A stretch of 5,689 bases of DNA, taken from assembly GCA_030619365.1 (NCBI GenBank), contig JAUXBQ010000173.1, positions 1 to 5,689 of the forward strand, written 5' to 3'. The stretch comes from a candidate division FCPU426 bacterium (GTDB taxonomy: Bacteria > Oederibacteriota > JAAXVQ01 > JAUVAV01). Made by a program: the position numbers and the translations under genes. Positions 5,005 through 5,689 of this stretch are shown piece after piece; position 1 is the first letter of the stretch; each line of letters begins with the position of its first letter. The notes beneath the pieces were generated by a model. That model was not told the DNA's origin. It did no database searches and saw nothing but the letters and a program-made list of their open reading frames with translations.

Positions 5005-5689
5005 GTTTTTTTCCTAATGGTTCTTTTTTTGCTTTTTTTCGGAGGCCGCAGCAGTCCCTCAATCACGGTCACACTTTTTCCGGCGTCCGGCGCGTACCCG
5101 TCGGCCCGGATCTCGGTGGCATAGGCCTGGGTGACCACGGCCCCGCCCAGCATTATTTTCACACCCGGGCAACGTTCCCGGGCCAGGCACACGACTTTTT
5201 CCATTTCGGTCATGGTGCTGGTCATGAGCGCCGACAAGCCGATAAAGTCCGCCTCCTCGGCGATGGCCCGCTCCACGATCGTGTGCTCGTCCACGGACTT
5301 GCCCAAATCAACGATACGGTAGCCGTGGTTGCGGAGAATGAGCGCCACGATCTTCTTGCCAATATCATGGACATCGCCGCGCACCGTGGCCAGCACACCC
5401 ACGCCTTTTGGGCGACGGGGCGTTTTTTCCAACTGCGGCCGCAGGAATTGCATCCCCGCTTCCATGGCCTCGGCCGCGGCAATGAGTTGCGGCAGGAAAT
5501 ATTCCCGTTGGTTGAACTTCTCCCCCACGTCCTGTATGGCCGGGATTAAAATCCGCTCGACCAATTCCAGGACCGGAGAACCCTCCTGCAGAGCGGATTT
5601 CAACTCTGCGGCCAGCTTCTCCTTCTCCCCCTTAAGCACGCAGTCGCGAATCCGCTCCGGCCTGGAACCCCGCGCTCCGCCCGGCGCAT
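5001..5689 (-). CDS. Partial corrinoid (B12-binding) methyltransferase protein, MetH-like
   Basis: The frame is open from the window edge to the TGA at 5003-5001, so the 5' end is missing. A GTG at 5639-5637 could start a 212-residue form. The codons before it, however, read RPERIRDC, which continues the first helix of the B12-binding cap domain, so the true start is probably upstream of the window. Numbering from that GTG, the helical cap (B12-binding-2) covers about 1-70, including LIPAIQDVGEKF and FLPQLIAAAEAM. The B12-binding Rossmann domain covers about 78-196, with RGDVHDIGKKIV (88-99). His91 (5369-5367) is the expected lower axial ligand of cobalt, with LSALMTSTMTEM (135-146) and MLGGAVV (163-169). 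GADGY-like RADGYAPDAG ends the domain. This modular pair carries a methyl group on Co(III), as in MetH or MtaC/MtbC-type proteins. No MetH reactivation (SAM-binding) domain follows. A basic tail KKSKKRTIRKKT ends the protein. The Ala/Gly/Pro-rich start of the visible region suggests a linker from an upstream methyltransferase domain, but a stand-alone corrinoid protein cannot be excluded. Confidence 0.93.
   Translation of the reverse strand, partial: APGGARGSRPERIRDCVLKGEKEKLAAELKSALQEGSPVLELVERILIPAIQDVGEKFNQREYFLPQLIAAAEAMEAGMQFLRPQLEKTPRRPKGVGVLATVRGDVHDIGKKIVALILRNHGYRIVDLGKSVDEHTIVERAIAEEADFIGLSALMTSTMTEMEKVVCLARERCPGVKIMLGGAVVTQAYATEIRADGYAPDAGKSVTVIEGLLRPPKKSKKRTIRKKT
5012..5015 (-). 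promoter_or_regulatory. Ribosome binding site of the Pta-N-like gene, inside the corrinoid gene
   Basis: AGGA on the minus strand, 7 bases before the ATG at 5004, within the last codons of the upstream gene. With the ATGA overlap it indicates re-initiation or coupled translation. Confidence 0.6.

Overview
The window is GC-rich bacterial DNA. All five recognisable protein-coding genes lie on the minus strand, so in transcription order they run from the high-coordinate end to the low one. The organism cannot be named from this sequence. Formate-tetrahydrofolate ligase, a MetH-type cobalamin domain and a Pta-N/BioD-like protein together suggest an anaerobe or facultative anaerobe with folate- and corrinoid-based one-carbon metabolism. 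A little-studied lineage is possible, but that is a guess from gene content.

Layout in transcription order: (1) 5689-5001 is the 3' part of a gene for a methionine-synthase-like or methyltransferase corrinoid protein. It has a helical cap and a B12-binding Rossmann domain with a clear DVHDIG motif. The reading frame stays open through the window edge. (2) 5004-3895 overlaps it by an ATGA stop/start and encodes a 369-residue protein with a BioD-like P-loop domain and a DRTGG domain. This is the regulatory half of long phosphotransacetylases without the catalytic half. (3) A short gap (3894-3774) holds a weak terminator-like hairpin and a possible extended -10 promoter. (4) 3773-2391 encodes a membrane-anchored protein made almost entirely of about twelve HEAT-like repeats, with a Pro/Ala then Lys-rich tail. 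(5) The 211-base gap 2390-2180 holds a strong intrinsic terminator and a separate long GC-rich palindrome resembling interspersed REP-type elements. (6) 2179-458 is a complete fhs gene. (7) 399-1 is the start of a gene for an exported or anchored protein of uncertain family, cut by the window edge.

Functionally, the corrinoid protein and Fhs both fit the methyl/formyl branch of tetrahydrofolate metabolism. Fhs makes 10-formyl-THF from formate, and the corrinoid protein carries a methyl group that in MetH-like systems comes from methyl-THF. The Pta-N-like protein is translationally coupled to the corrinoid protein, but its role is unknown. The HEAT protein sits between these genes and is probably a separate transcription unit. 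No mobile element, CRISPR array, tRNA or rRNA was recognised.
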